From a bacterium (lineage in GTDB: Bacteria; Bdellovibrionota_C; UBA2361; SZUA-149; JAQTWB01), in NCBI GenBank assembly GCA_028689495.1, contig JAQTWB010000017.1, forward strand, positions 1 to 50,100: a DNA stretch of 50,100 nt, read 5' to 3'. Of this stretch, positions 7,927 through 16,675 are shown piece after piece. Each line of letters opens with the position of its first letter. Positions within the stretch are counted from its first letter, which is position 1. The notes below the pieces were generated by a model that did no database searches, was not told the origin of the DNA, and saw only the letters and a list, made by a program, of their open reading frames with translations. The position numbers and the translations under genes are program-made.

Positions 7927-9203
7927 TCTTTTCTCTCCATTGTCAGCGGCTCGGCAACTATCTGCTCTAATTCTGCTACGTTTTTGAGTAGCTGCGTGTG
8001 GGAGGTGCGATAGAGAATAAGGTTGTTCAGATACTGTTCTTGAAGCTGCAAATATGTAGCAGCAGGAATCACTCCAAGCTCATATTGCTTTTCTGCTTCT
8101 TGAGCGGCATTGCGTAAGCTGTTTACCGATTTTGAGCCTAGCGTGGCAATTTGCTCTGAACGCAATCTATACGAGGCGTACAGTGAGGTGATTTTGCCTT
8201 TTATCTCCCGCTCCAGAGTCCTGAGACTTGTTTCGGCTTGAGATGTTTGTGCTCTCTCAATTGCGATATTGCCTGAATTGTCATTGTAAATCGGCAGTGG
8301 CACAGCAAGGCTTATGCCAATAGTTTTTTCCAGTTCATCAGCACGCTCTTCGCTGTAATACGGACGAACGGTGAGTGAGGGGTTTGTCTCATGTAATGCC
8401 AATTGAACTTTGAGTCCTTGTTGCGCTAGCTCTGCCTTTTTTATGCGAAGGTCTGGATTGCTTTCAAATGCCATTGCTTCGAGGGAACGTTCGCTTGGTA
8501 TGATCGGGATTTTTCCAAAGTGTGTGACATGTACCTGGTATCTGGATGAAATGTCGGTGCCGCTCAGTGAATTTAGTTCGATCGAGAGCTTTTCTGTTTC
8601 GCCGGCAAATTCAATCGCGCGTTGCCTGAACGAAATGGCGCTTCCCTCAATCAGACTCTTTTCAAGTATTATTGCGGGTCCCGCAGATTCTCGCTGCGAA
8701 ATCACCTTGAATATATTGTATACCTTGTATGCTATGTCTTGAGTTGTTTCTTGATTTTGCTGCGCTTGAAACAGCTCAAGTGCAATGTTCGTTGCCTTAT
8801 TGGAAAGGGCGAGCCTGAACTTGTTTAGTTGAAGCTCTGCAATTGTGACATGCTTTTGGGCTATTGCTTCTCTTAGTTCGATTCTCCCCGGATATTCGAA
8901 AGTTTGCGCGTAGCTGACTTCCCAGATTAACCCTTGACCCTGATGGATACCGCTTGCCGATGACTCTTTTCTTCCGAAGTCAATGGCGAACTCCGGGTTT
9001 TGGAGTTTCTGAGCATTCAATACCGCGCCGTCCGCCTTGGAAATTTCAGCGTTGTAGTATTGGAGCTCGGGGTTTTTATCTGCGACAGTCTGAACAATAG
9101 CGTTTAATGAAAGAGTTGGTTTTCGACTCTCGGCTTGAGATTTCGCTCCCGTTACCACGATAATTGCGATAGGCAATATCCATCGCATGCAATTTTTTGT
9201 CAT
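7923..9203 (-). CDS. TolC/CzcC-type outer-membrane efflux channel
   Basis: 426 residues from the ATG at 9203, chosen because CGGAGG precedes it and a signal peptide follows (MTKNCMRWILPIAIIVVTGA, then KSQAES). An in-frame start further upstream would place the signal peptide inside the protein. The mature protein begins with the TolC-like helix pattern (LSLNAIVQTVADKNPELQYYNAE). It shows two repeats of long coiled helices, with the typical end YELGVIPAATYLQLQEQYLNNLILYRTS. It provides the outer-membrane exit for the CzcA-type pump. It overlaps the adaptor gene by 4 bases. Confidence 0.88.
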   Translation of the reverse strand: MTKNCMRWILPIAIIVVTGAKSQAESRKPTLSLNAIVQTVADKNPELQYYNAEISKADGAVLNAQKLQNPEFAIDFGRKESSASGIHQGQGLIWEVSYAQTFEYPGRIELREAIAQKHVTIAELQLNKFRLALSNKATNIALELFQAQQNQETTQDIAYKVYNIFKVISQRESAGPAIILEKSLIEGSAISFRQRAIEFAGETEKLSIELNSLSGTDISSRYQVHVTHFGKIPIIPSERSLEAMAFESNPDLRIKKAELAQQGLKVQLALHETNPSLTVRPYYSEERADELEKTIGISLAVPLPIYNDNSGNIAIERAQTSQAETSLRTLEREIKGKITSLYASYRLRSEQIATLGSKSVNSLRNAAQEAEKQYELGVIPAATYLQLQEQYLNNLILYRTSHTQLLKNVAELEQIVAEPLTMERKE

Positions 9204-9311
9204 AGAACCTCCGAAACATTGCTCCAGATCTGGGCACATCAATTTTGCTGTACAGAAAGCTCGCAAAATTGCGAGGGACTTTCCGCGTACAGTTTCTTTA
9301 CTGGAGGAGTT

Positions 9312-9728
9312 TCAGATGAGGCAGACTACGCTTCGAAACAGCGTTAAGGTGCTTGCTGGAGGTGCCGGACTGATGTAGGCGGGAGCCTGCGTAAACTTTT
9401 CTCGAAGGTTTACGTTCAAGGTGCTTAGTGCAATCGTGATAGCAATTTGAACATTTTCAAGATGATTACTGATTGTCTGTATGACAAGATCGTTAGAGTG
9501 TAGCGGTTGATCTATGCAATCGCAATTTTCGCTGATGACATTTTGTTTAAGTCCATCGGAGTCTTCGTCAGGACAGGAGGCACACGAACCATTGGCTTCG
9601 CCAAATTTAATCCCGGGTTCATCTTCGCAACCGGTGCACAGCACGAGTCCATACGCCTGCATCGGCCCTGCAACGAAAGTCAGCAAAATGCACAGCCAGA
9701 GGAAGATGAATCTGTAGTTTAAGTCCAT
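9312..9728 (-). CDS. cysteine-rich exported protein, first gene of efflux operon
   Basis: 138 residues with an N-terminal signal segment (RFIFLWLCILLTFVAGPMQA). A cysteine/acid-rich part follows (CTGCEDEPG, CASCPDEDSDG, CDCIDQPLHSND), then a less polar tail with APPAS. Proteins of this general type lead heavy-metal efflux operons in various bacteria. A role in sensing or binding metal in the periplasm fits the cysteine pattern and position but is inference. The ribosome site is weak. The last residues (RSVVCLI) are hydrophobic. Confidence 0.6.
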   Translation of the reverse strand: MDLNYRFIFLWLCILLTFVAGPMQAYGLVLCTGCEDEPGIKFGEANGSCASCPDEDSDGLKQNVISENCDCIDQPLHSNDLVIQTISNHLENVQIAITIALSTLNVNLREKFTQAPAYISPAPPASTLTLFRSVVCLI

Positions 9729-10006
9729 AATAAGTCAGGCACTACCATCACAGTTGATTGTCGGCAATTCCAACGTTACGCATAGAAAATCAGGTCTGAG
9801 TAGTTTGATGGTGGGTGGGTGCGGTAGATTCAATTATTGTTACTCTAAAAAGTCGGTTCCAGATTGGTTTGGCGGATGGCGCGATCGGGCTGGCTGAAGG
9901 ATTCCGTGGTCAACAGTTTCAGTTTCTAGAAGAGTGAAAGTTTTTCAATTCTTCTGAAAAAGTGCAGCCATTTATGCGACGGTAGGATAGGTAAACTCAT
10001 CACGAT

Positions 10007-10794
10007 TCATCCGGTTCTATTTTTTTTGATTTCCTGTGAGCTTTCGGGATCTTCGACTTTTTGTTGGCGGGCGTAGCTTAGCCGTTTTCTGGCTTCTTCG
10101 AGCCGGGTGAAGTGAGAGTTGTGTTGATTTGCGATTTCGAGAAAACAGTTACTCACAACCTTGACGAAATTTGAGTGGTCAGTTCCGCTGATCGCCTGAC
10201 CTAGCATAATAATTTGCTTGATAGATGTGAGGATCTGAGGAATTTCATTGTCGGAGATTTCCTGGCCTGTGGCTTTTAAGGCTCTGGCCAGTTGATCCAG
10301 GTGGTTTGCAACAAGGTATCCGAGGCATTTGGGGTTCTGCTCCAACGAATTGACGAATTCCGTTTTGGGGGCAGTTTTTGTGGCGAAACTTAATGATCTG
10401 AACAGGTCTTCGCTAGTATATGGAGTCACAATGAATCCACGTGCCCCGGCGCGTATCATGTCAAATACCTTTCCAGACGGAGCGGTTGGAGCCATGGGAA
10501 AGGATATCAGGTCTTCCTTGACGCGTATGGCTTGAGTCAGGAATTCCAATGATAGCTCGTGTCCTGGTCTGGCTGAAAACATGAGGTGGGAATAAGCATT
10601 GGTGGATATAAGCTCCAGTCCTTGGCTAAATGAGGAGCATGCTCTTGTCGGACCGAGTCCTAATCGGTTGAGTGACTGTCTGAGGATTGAGCGTTCGCGC
10701 CCGATTCGTCGATGATCAGAACAGAGATTGATTTTCTTTCCTGCTCTGAAAGCTGGAAGCTGAACTCTTTAAGTCCTTGTGTGTTCTTGAACAT
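10007..10794 (-). pseudogene. frameshifted pseudo-receiver (response-regulator-like) gene
   Basis: Reading from the ATG at 10794 gives MFKNTQGLKEFSF and then SVLIIDES, the start of a receiver domain, but stops after 44 codons. One base further on, the downstream frame continues it exactly (RERSILRQSLNRLGLG, then FSQGLELISTNAYSHLMFS), then GARGFIVTPYTSEDL and a helical C-terminal half. The total length is one base short of a multiple of three, so a single-base deletion near 10698-10703 explains the break. The usual phospho-acceptor Asp position reads MFS and the conserved Lys position reads VTP, so even the intact form would not be phosphorylated normally. A sequencing error is possible. Confidence 0.7.
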
Positions 10795-11058
10795 AGTCTG
10801 TTGTATCCCTGACAAGCAGCTGTGAAAAATCAGTTATTACAACCACAGCTGGCGTATCGATAAAGAATGTTTATCGTGGACTCATTCAGGATACTTAATA
10901 GGTTTTTTCTTTTAAACTCGATGAAGCTGGTAGTGCGCCGGATTTATTGAGTTTTCCAACGCCTTTCCCCGGCGATTTCAGGGCTCTAATTTAATATTTA
11001 CTGGTAAACTTTCATATACGGAGAGCTGTGCACGATTACCGCGTTGCCAAGTCAGCCA

Positions 11059-11161
11059 AGTAACCTGGTCCCAGAACAAAAGTAACCTGGTCCCAGAATA
11101 ACCCAGAATAAAAGTAACCTGGTCCCAGAATACCCAGAATAAAAGTAACCTGGTCCCAGAA
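11059..11161 (+). repeat. four tandem REP tips with AT-rich spacers
   Basis: AGTAACCTGGTCCCAGAA occurs at 11059-11076, 11081-11098, 11113-11130 and 11144-11161. Spacers are made of CCCAGAATAAA-like repeats that continue to about 11190. The unit is the complement of the GGGACCAGGTTACT tip found elsewhere. The intergenic stretch 10795-11295 shows no gene. Confidence 0.85.
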
Positions 11162-11295
11162 TAAAAGAATACCCAGAATAAAGAATAAACCCGATCCTGT
11201 CCCTCGTGTTTTATCCTGAATGTTTTGCTGCTATTGTTCCGCCGCAAGCAAAATCACGGTTATAAACACTTATCCCACTGATTCACTGGTGAAAT

Positions 11296-12294
11296 ATGCG
11301 CAAGACAGCTGTTGTCGGTGTCGGCTACCTCGGTCGATTTCATGCCCAGAAATATGCACAAAGCAAGAATGCCGAGCTGGTGGCGGTCGTCGATCTTGAT
11401 CGCGAGCGTGGTGAGGCTGTGGCGGCAGAAGTTGGTGCCGAATATGTTGCCGATTATCGCAGGCTACCTGAACTTGGCGTGACGGCGGCCAGTGTTGCTT
11501 CGGTTACTTCGTCGCATTTTGAAGTCGCCTCCTGGCTTTTGGCTCACGGAATAGATGTTCTGGTGGAAAAGCCGATTACCGTAACTGTTGCTGAGGCCGA
11601 AGAGCTGATTAAAACTGCCAGAAGCAACGGTCGTATTTTACAGGTTGGTCACCTCGAGCGCTTTAATCCGGCATTCCGGGCGATGAAGGAGGTGCTGACC
11701 GCGCCGTTATTTTTTGAAGTGCGGCGTATCGCCCAGTTCAAGGGCCGCGGGCACGATGTTGATGTTGTCCGTGATTTGATGATTCACGACATTGATATTG
11801 TTTCGCACCTCGTCGGACGTCCGGTGAAAAGCGTTGAAGCAGTTGGTGTTCCGGTGCTAACTGACAAGGTCGATATCGCCAATGCCAGGATTAGTTTCGA
11901 AGGCGGCGCGGTCGCCAACTTTACTGCCAGTCGCGCGGCTTTCAAGACCGAGCGCTCTATCCGTGTTTTTCAGCCAGACGTTTATATATCTCTTGATTTT
12001 GGTGCCAAGCGTTTGAAGATCTATCAGAAGAAGGCCGGGGAAGGGGTGACGCCTGATATTCCGGCGATCGATTTTCGAGAACTGCCAGTTGAAGAGCGCG
12101 ATGCGCTGGAGCATGAAATCGAAGCGTTTATCGAAGCCTCGGCGACAGGCACAAGTCCGGAGGTGACAGGTGAAGATGGTCTTCGGGCGTTGCGTCTCGC
12201 CGAGCAGATCACCGAGTCAATGCGAATCAATCTCAATGAGGCGGGACTTTTGCTGCAGACTGAGAGTGCTGCTCCCTCAGCTGGAGCGGTTTAG
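11296..12294 (+). CDS. Gfo/Idh/MocA-family oxidoreductase, first gene of lipid A operon
   Basis: 332 residues. The NAD(P)-binding fold starts at residue 1 (TAVVGVGYLGRFHAQKYA, with GxGxxG). The family hallmark EKPITVTVAEAEELI follows near residue 90, then GHLERFNPAF and the sugar-binding C-terminal half (DLMIHDIDIV). Its stop is two bases before lpxB. The best guess is a GnnA-type enzyme oxidising UDP-GlcNAc at C3, which with an aminotransferase (GnnB) yields the amino sugar for lipid A with amide chains. Position supports this, but no gnnB is visible here, so another sugar-nucleotide role remains possible. Confidence 0.75.
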   Translation: MRKTAVVGVGYLGRFHAQKYAQSKNAELVAVVDLDRERGEAVAAEVGAEYVADYRRLPELGVTAASVASVTSSHFEVASWLLAHGIDVLVEKPITVTVAEAEELIKTARSNGRILQVGHLERFNPAFRAMKEVLTAPLFFEVRRIAQFKGRGHDVDVVRDLMIHDIDIVSHLVGRPVKSVEAVGVPVLTDKVDIANARISFEGGAVANFTASRAAFKTERSIRVFQPDVYISLDFGAKRLKIYQKKAGEGVTPDIPAIDFRELPVEERDALEHEIEAFIEASATGTSPEVTGEDGLRALRLAEQITESMRINLNEAGLLLQTESAAPSAGAV

Positions 12295-12296
12295 CT

Positions 12297-13541
12297 ATGA
12301 GTCTCGCGACGAATGCAGTCAGCAGTGACCCAGTTATTCAGTTAATTCCGCCACAGACCGCAGGCTCTCGCACGCCCTCGGTGATGATTGTTGCTGGTGA
12401 GGCATCAAGTGACTTGCATGCTGCGGCCTTGGCCCGCGCGCTTCGAGCTCGCCATAGCGATGTGCAGATTTTTGGCATGGGCGGGGCTCATCTGCGCGAT
12501 GCCGGTGTGGAGACGATTGTCGATTCGGAAACAGAAGCCTCGGTGATGGGCATTACAGAAGTGTTAGGCAGTCTGGGGAAACTTTATCGCGCTTTTCGTG
12601 CCCTTGTTGTTGCCGCAAAAAAACGCCGACCGGATGTTGTTGTGCTTGTCGATTTTCCTGATTTCAATCTTTTGCTGGCGCGCTTGCTGAAGCGTCTCAA
12701 TGTCAAGGTGTTTTATTATGTCAGCCCGCAGCTATGGGCTTGGCGTCGTGGGCGAATCAAGACCATGCGGCGCTATGTTAACGAGGTGGCGGTAATATTC
12801 CCCTTTGAGGAAGAGTTTTATCGCGGCTCGGGAATGAAGGCGACATTTGTCGGTCATCCGTTTGTCGATAGAGCGCCAGTATCGGTAATGCGGAGGGAGT
12901 TTTTCTCACAGTTTAATATTGACCCTGAGCGTCCGGTAATTGCGTTGCTCCCCGGCAGCCGAAAAGCGGAACTGAATAGTTTGCTTCTGCCCATGCTGCA
13001 AGCTATCGATCGTGTCTCGCTAGTACGGCCGGGAATTCAAGCTGTTATCCCGGTTGCCGGCACGCTTTCCTTTGAGCAGGTTGAAGAGTTTGTTGCCGAG
13101 CATGCCCCGGTTAATGCCTGTGTTAGGGTTATCGAGCAGCAGGCGCGGGAGTTGATGACTTTTTCTGATGCGGCGATTGTTGCTTCTGGAACCGCAACCG
13201 TTGAAGCTGCCTTGGCTGGCGTGCCGTTTTTTGTTGTTTATAAACTTGCACCGCTTACTTTTCGTCTGGCAAAACTTCTGGTTCGTGGCATCAAAAATTT
13301 CGCCATGGTCAATTTAATCGCCCGTAAACCGTTCGTGACTGAACTTTTACAGGACGAAGTGACACCGGAGCGTCTGGCGGAAGAGCTTGAGCGCATACTT
13401 GGCGACAAAGGTTACGCAGCTTCATTGCAGCGGCAGCTGCTCGAACTGCGCGACAGTTTAAAGCGTGGCGGCGGCGAAGTGCCAGCCGCCCAGCGAGCCG
13501 CCGATCTGGTGCTCGATTGCATTGGAAAGGAAGAAAAATGA
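12297..13541 (+). CDS. lpxB: lipid-A-disaccharide synthase
   Basis: 414 residues. LpxB joins UDP-2,3-diacylglucosamine and lipid X (2,3-diacylglucosamine 1-phosphate) to form the lipid A disaccharide at the inner face of the membrane. Recognisable parts are VMIVAGEASSDLHAAALARAL near residue 30 (usually GEASGD), FGMGGAHLRDAGVE, VVLVDFPDFNLLLA, YYVSPQLWAWR, VGHPFVD, LLPGSRKAEL and the donor-site region ASGTATVEAAL...PFFVVYKL. The first 25 or so residues are an unconserved extension. The stop overlaps the start of the following transporter gene. Confidence 0.95.
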   Translation: MSLATNAVSSDPVIQLIPPQTAGSRTPSVMIVAGEASSDLHAAALARALRARHSDVQIFGMGGAHLRDAGVETIVDSETEASVMGITEVLGSLGKLYRAFRALVVAAKKRRPDVVVLVDFPDFNLLLARLLKRLNVKVFYYVSPQLWAWRRGRIKTMRRYVNEVAVIFPFEEEFYRGSGMKATFVGHPFVDRAPVSVMRREFFSQFNIDPERPVIALLPGSRKAELNSLLLPMLQAIDRVSLVRPGIQAVIPVAGTLSFEQVEEFVAEHAPVNACVRVIEQQARELMTFSDAAIVASGTATVEAALAGVPFFVVYKLAPLTFRLAKLLVRGIKNFAMVNLIARKPFVTELLQDEVTPERLAEELERILGDKGYAASLQRQLLELRDSLKRGGGEVPAAQRAADLVLDCIGKEEK

Positions 13542-15328
13542 GCTCGTCTTTGCCTGTGATTCCCACAGCGTCTGCGACTAATCGTCGACTTATTAGTTAT
13601 CTTAAGCCTTATAAGGGAAAGTTTGCCTTTGCCCTGGGGGCAATGACGATTTACGGTGCGACAGATGGCGGTGTGCCGATTCTCATCCAAAGCGTGCTCG
13701 ACGACATCTTTGGTTCGCATAATACGACAATGCTTTATGTGTTGCCGGTGGCGCTGATTATCTTTGCCGCGATTCGTGGGCTGTTTGGTTTTATTCAGCG
13801 TTATTATATGGCTTCAATCGGGCTTGCGATCATCGAAGACATGAGAAATCAGATAAGCGATCATTTGATGTCTCTATCGCCGGCTTTTTACGGCAGGCAC
13901 ACAAGCGGCACGTTATTGTCGCGCATGACTAACGATACGCTACAGGTCAAGGTGGCGTTGACCGAGTCAGTGACTTCCCTGTTACGCGACAGCATTCGCG
14001 TGCTGGCGCTTTTTGTTACAGCCCTTTGGCTGGACCCGATTTTGGCATTGATTGCCTTTGTCGGTTTTCCATTTGGTCTTTATCCGGTAATTCGCTTCGG
14101 CAAAAAAGTTCGTCGCCTCAGTCGTGTCGGACAGGAACAGTTTGGCGGGCTTACTTCGTTATTGCAGGAGATGGTTCTGGGACATAAAGTCGTTCAATCT
14201 TTCTGTATGGAGGAACAGGAGAAAAAGCGGTTTCGTGCCGAAAACTCCATTTTGACCAGGACATTCAAGAAGGCGGAAAAATACGGAGCTCTCTCCGGTC
14301 CAACGAATGAGTTTGTCGCCAGCTTGGCGATTTCGGCAATTATCATCTACGGCGGCCTTTCTGTTGTAAACGGCGTGCGCACTCAGGGGGATTTTATCGC
14401 CTTTTTAACCGCGATGTTTCTTTTGTATGAACCAGTGAAGAAATTGGGGCGAATTAACGCTGGGCTGCAAGCCGGTAGTGCAGCGGCTGATCGAATATTC
14501 GAGATCCTCGACACCAAGTCCGAAGTCTATGATATGCCGGGAGCTCGGGAGCTTGTCACCAGTGATTACAGTGTGCGTTTTGAGGATGTTTATTTTGCCT
14601 ATCCCGGCACCTGGCGAGCGGCAACTACCGAATCTGCGGCGAAGGAGAAATGGACGCTTGATAATATCTCGCTTCATTTGCCCCACGGACAGACTCTGGC
14701 GCTGGTGGGCGAATCCGGTGGTGGCAAATCGACAGTAGCCAGCTTGCTGCTGCGTTTTTTCGATCCACAACTAGGTCGAATTACAGTCGGAGGCCACGAT
14801 ATTCGCGAGTTAACGTTGGAGAGCTTGAGAAGCCGTATTTCTTACGTCAGCCAAAATACGTTTCTATTTAACGATTCCATTTACAATAATATTGCTTATG
14901 GTCGTCCGGGGGTCAGTCGCGAAGAAGTGATTGCTGCAGCTCATGCGGCCAGTGCTCACAACTTCATCATGCAGCTTCCCGATGGTTACGACACCAGTGT
15001 TGGTGAGCATGGAACTTCGCTGTCCGGTGGAGAGAGGGCGCGGGTGGCTATTGCGCGCGCATTGCTCAAGGACGCTCCGATTCTCATTCTCGACGAGGCA
15101 ACAGCAGCGCTTGACAGTGAATCAGAAAAGGCGGTGCAGGGAGCGATTGATACTCTGATGGCCGGCCGCACAGTGATTGTCATTGCGCACCGCTTGGCGA
15201 CAATCCGCAAGGCCGATTCAATTGCCGTGATTGTTTCCGGGAGAGTTGTTGAGCAGGGGACGCACGAGGAGCTTCTTGCTCGTGGAGGAGTGTTTGAGAA
15301 GCTGCACAGTATTCAGTTTGCGGCTTAA
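13538..15328 (+). CDS. msbA: MsbA-type lipid A exporter ABC transporter
   Basis: 596 residues from the ATG at 13538, which overlaps the lpxB stop (ATGA) and is preceded by GGAAAGGAAG. The N-terminal half has six membrane helices (for example FALGAMTIYGA and VLPVALIIFAAI). The C-terminal half is the ATPase: Walker A GESGGGKST, Q-loop region SYVSQNTFLFNDS, signature LSGGERARVAIARAL, Walker B ILILDEATAALD and the switch histidine in IVIAHRLAT. Between lpxB and waaA the natural role is flipping lipid A-core across the inner membrane. As a homodimer it uses ATP. Confidence 0.92.
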   Translation: MSSSLPVIPTASATNRRLISYLKPYKGKFAFALGAMTIYGATDGGVPILIQSVLDDIFGSHNTTMLYVLPVALIIFAAIRGLFGFIQRYYMASIGLAIIEDMRNQISDHLMSLSPAFYGRHTSGTLLSRMTNDTLQVKVALTESVTSLLRDSIRVLALFVTALWLDPILALIAFVGFPFGLYPVIRFGKKVRRLSRVGQEQFGGLTSLLQEMVLGHKVVQSFCMEEQEKKRFRAENSILTRTFKKAEKYGALSGPTNEFVASLAISAIIIYGGLSVVNGVRTQGDFIAFLTAMFLLYEPVKKLGRINAGLQAGSAAADRIFEILDTKSEVYDMPGARELVTSDYSVRFEDVYFAYPGTWRAATTESAAKEKWTLDNISLHLPHGQTLALVGESGGGKSTVASLLLRFFDPQLGRITVGGHDIRELTLESLRSRISYVSQNTFLFNDSIYNNIAYGRPGVSREEVIAAAHAASAHNFIMQLPDGYDTSVGEHGTSLSGGERARVAIARALLKDAPILILDEATAALDSESEKAVQGAIDTLMAGRTVIVIAHRLATIRKADSIAVIVSGRVVEQGTHEELLARGGVFEKLHSIQFAA

Positions 15329-15340
15329 TTGGGAGTTCTT

Positions 15341-16675
15341 ATGAAACTCTGGATTAGGACGCTGTTGCTTTTTCTTCTCACCCTGCCTGTTTTCCCTTTG
15401 TTGCTCGTCTATGCGGCTTTTCAGCGAAAGCTTAAAGGCACTGTAATGGAGCGCTGTTTGTTTGGAGATTGGCGGGTTCTTCACCGCGGCAAGGCGCAAC
15501 GTGTCTGGGTGCACGCTGCATCAGTCGGCGAGTTTCTTGGCGTGTTGCCCCTGCTAAAGCGTCTTGAAAGCGAACTTACTCGGCACCAGGTGGTCATGAC
15601 GGCGACTTCAAAAGCCGGTAAGGCCGAGATGAGAAAGCACCTGCCGCGCCATCTCTCTCTTCTTTTACCAGTTGATTTTTTGCCTCTGATGCTGGGAGCC
15701 TTTTTCAAGGTCAGACCGGGGTTGCTGCTGATAGCTGAAACCGAGATTTGGCCGACAATGCTTATTTTGGCTCACCTGACAAAGACACCAGTTGTTTTCG
15801 TCAACGCCCGTATTTCTGATTATGCTTTTTCAGGATACCAGCGGATGCAGTGGCTGCTTCGGCCAGTGCTCGCCCAGGTGACTTTGATCTGCGCCCAGTC
15901 GGAAACAGACCGGGCGCGTTTTCTTGCCCTCGGCGCGCTTGCGGACAATGTTATTGTTACAGGCTCAACCAAATACGACAGTGGTCAAGCTGAAGTTGAT
16001 ACCGGAGCGCTTTCTCGCCTGGCGCTCGAAATCGGAATTGAGGACTCCCGCCCTTGTTTTGTTGCCGGCAGCGTGCGCATGGGGGAAGAGGACGTTGTGC
16101 TCTCGGCATTTCTTGCTTTGCGCGAGAAGATACCAGGCGTGCAGATGATTTTCGCTCCAAGGCAAGTCGAGTTGTTTGATGCAATGTTTGAAAAGGTTCG
16201 GCATCGGCTTGATGGCGCTACCATCAATCTTCAGCGCCGCAGTGCTGGAGCTTGCAAGGGGAACGTCGACGTGATTTTTCTCGACACCATAGGTGAGCTT
16301 TCGCGTTGTTATGCTTTTGCCGATGTTGCCTTTGTCGGAGGCGGGTTTATTCCGGGTATTGGCGGGCATAATCCGCTGGAACCGGCAATGCACGCGGTGC
16401 CGGTGACTTTCGGTCCAGAGATGAATAATTTTCGCGATGCCGTGGCGGCGCTTGTCGCCGAGGGGGCTGGTGTGACAGTCGCTAACGCGGAAGAGTTGCA
16501 GAATTGCTTGCTGCGTTGGTTTGCAGATCGTTCATTTGCTGTTCAGGCCGGTGAACGTGCCCAGGGTATCTGGAGAAACAATCTCGGCGCGACCGAGATT
16601 GTTTCTAATGAGTTGCGGGAGCGAGGACTGTGTGTTTTGTCGTCGAGCGGGGTTTCGAATCGGGGATGCCAATGA
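15341..16675 (+). CDS. waaA: Kdo transferase
   Basis: 444 residues from the ATG at 15341, preceded by GGGAG; an upstream TTG in the same frame is less likely. WaaA (KdtA) adds Kdo sugars from CMP-Kdo to the lipid A precursor. The N-terminus has one membrane anchor (LWIRTLLLFLLTLPVFPLLLV). Family motifs are WVHAASVGEFLGVLPLL, ATSKAGKAE, LIAETEIWPTML, VVFVNARISD, CAQSETDRARF, VTGSTKYD, and the donor site GGGFIPGIGGHNPLEPA. It overlaps lpxK at ATGA. Confidence 0.94.
   Translation: MKLWIRTLLLFLLTLPVFPLLLVYAAFQRKLKGTVMERCLFGDWRVLHRGKAQRVWVHAASVGEFLGVLPLLKRLESELTRHQVVMTATSKAGKAEMRKHLPRHLSLLLPVDFLPLMLGAFFKVRPGLLLIAETEIWPTMLILAHLTKTPVVFVNARISDYAFSGYQRMQWLLRPVLAQVTLICAQSETDRARFLALGALADNVIVTGSTKYDSGQAEVDTGALSRLALEIGIEDSRPCFVAGSVRMGEEDVVLSAFLALREKIPGVQMIFAPRQVELFDAMFEKVRHRLDGATINLQRRSAGACKGNVDVIFLDTIGELSRCYAFADVAFVGGGFIPGIGGHNPLEPAMHAVPVTFGPEMNNFRDAVAALVAEGAGVTVANAEELQNCLLRWFADRSFAVQAGERAQGIWRNNLGATEIVSNELRERGLCVLSSSGVSNRGCQ

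Noticed and set aside
11059-11190. CRISPR-like array of four repeats
   Set aside because: The repeats are 18 bases, spacers are 4-15 bases and made of the same AT-rich word, and no cas gene is near. The unit is the dispersed REP tip.
10978-11247. 89-codon frame with repeated LLFWV words
   Set aside because: The peptide is just the translation of the tandem REP tips.
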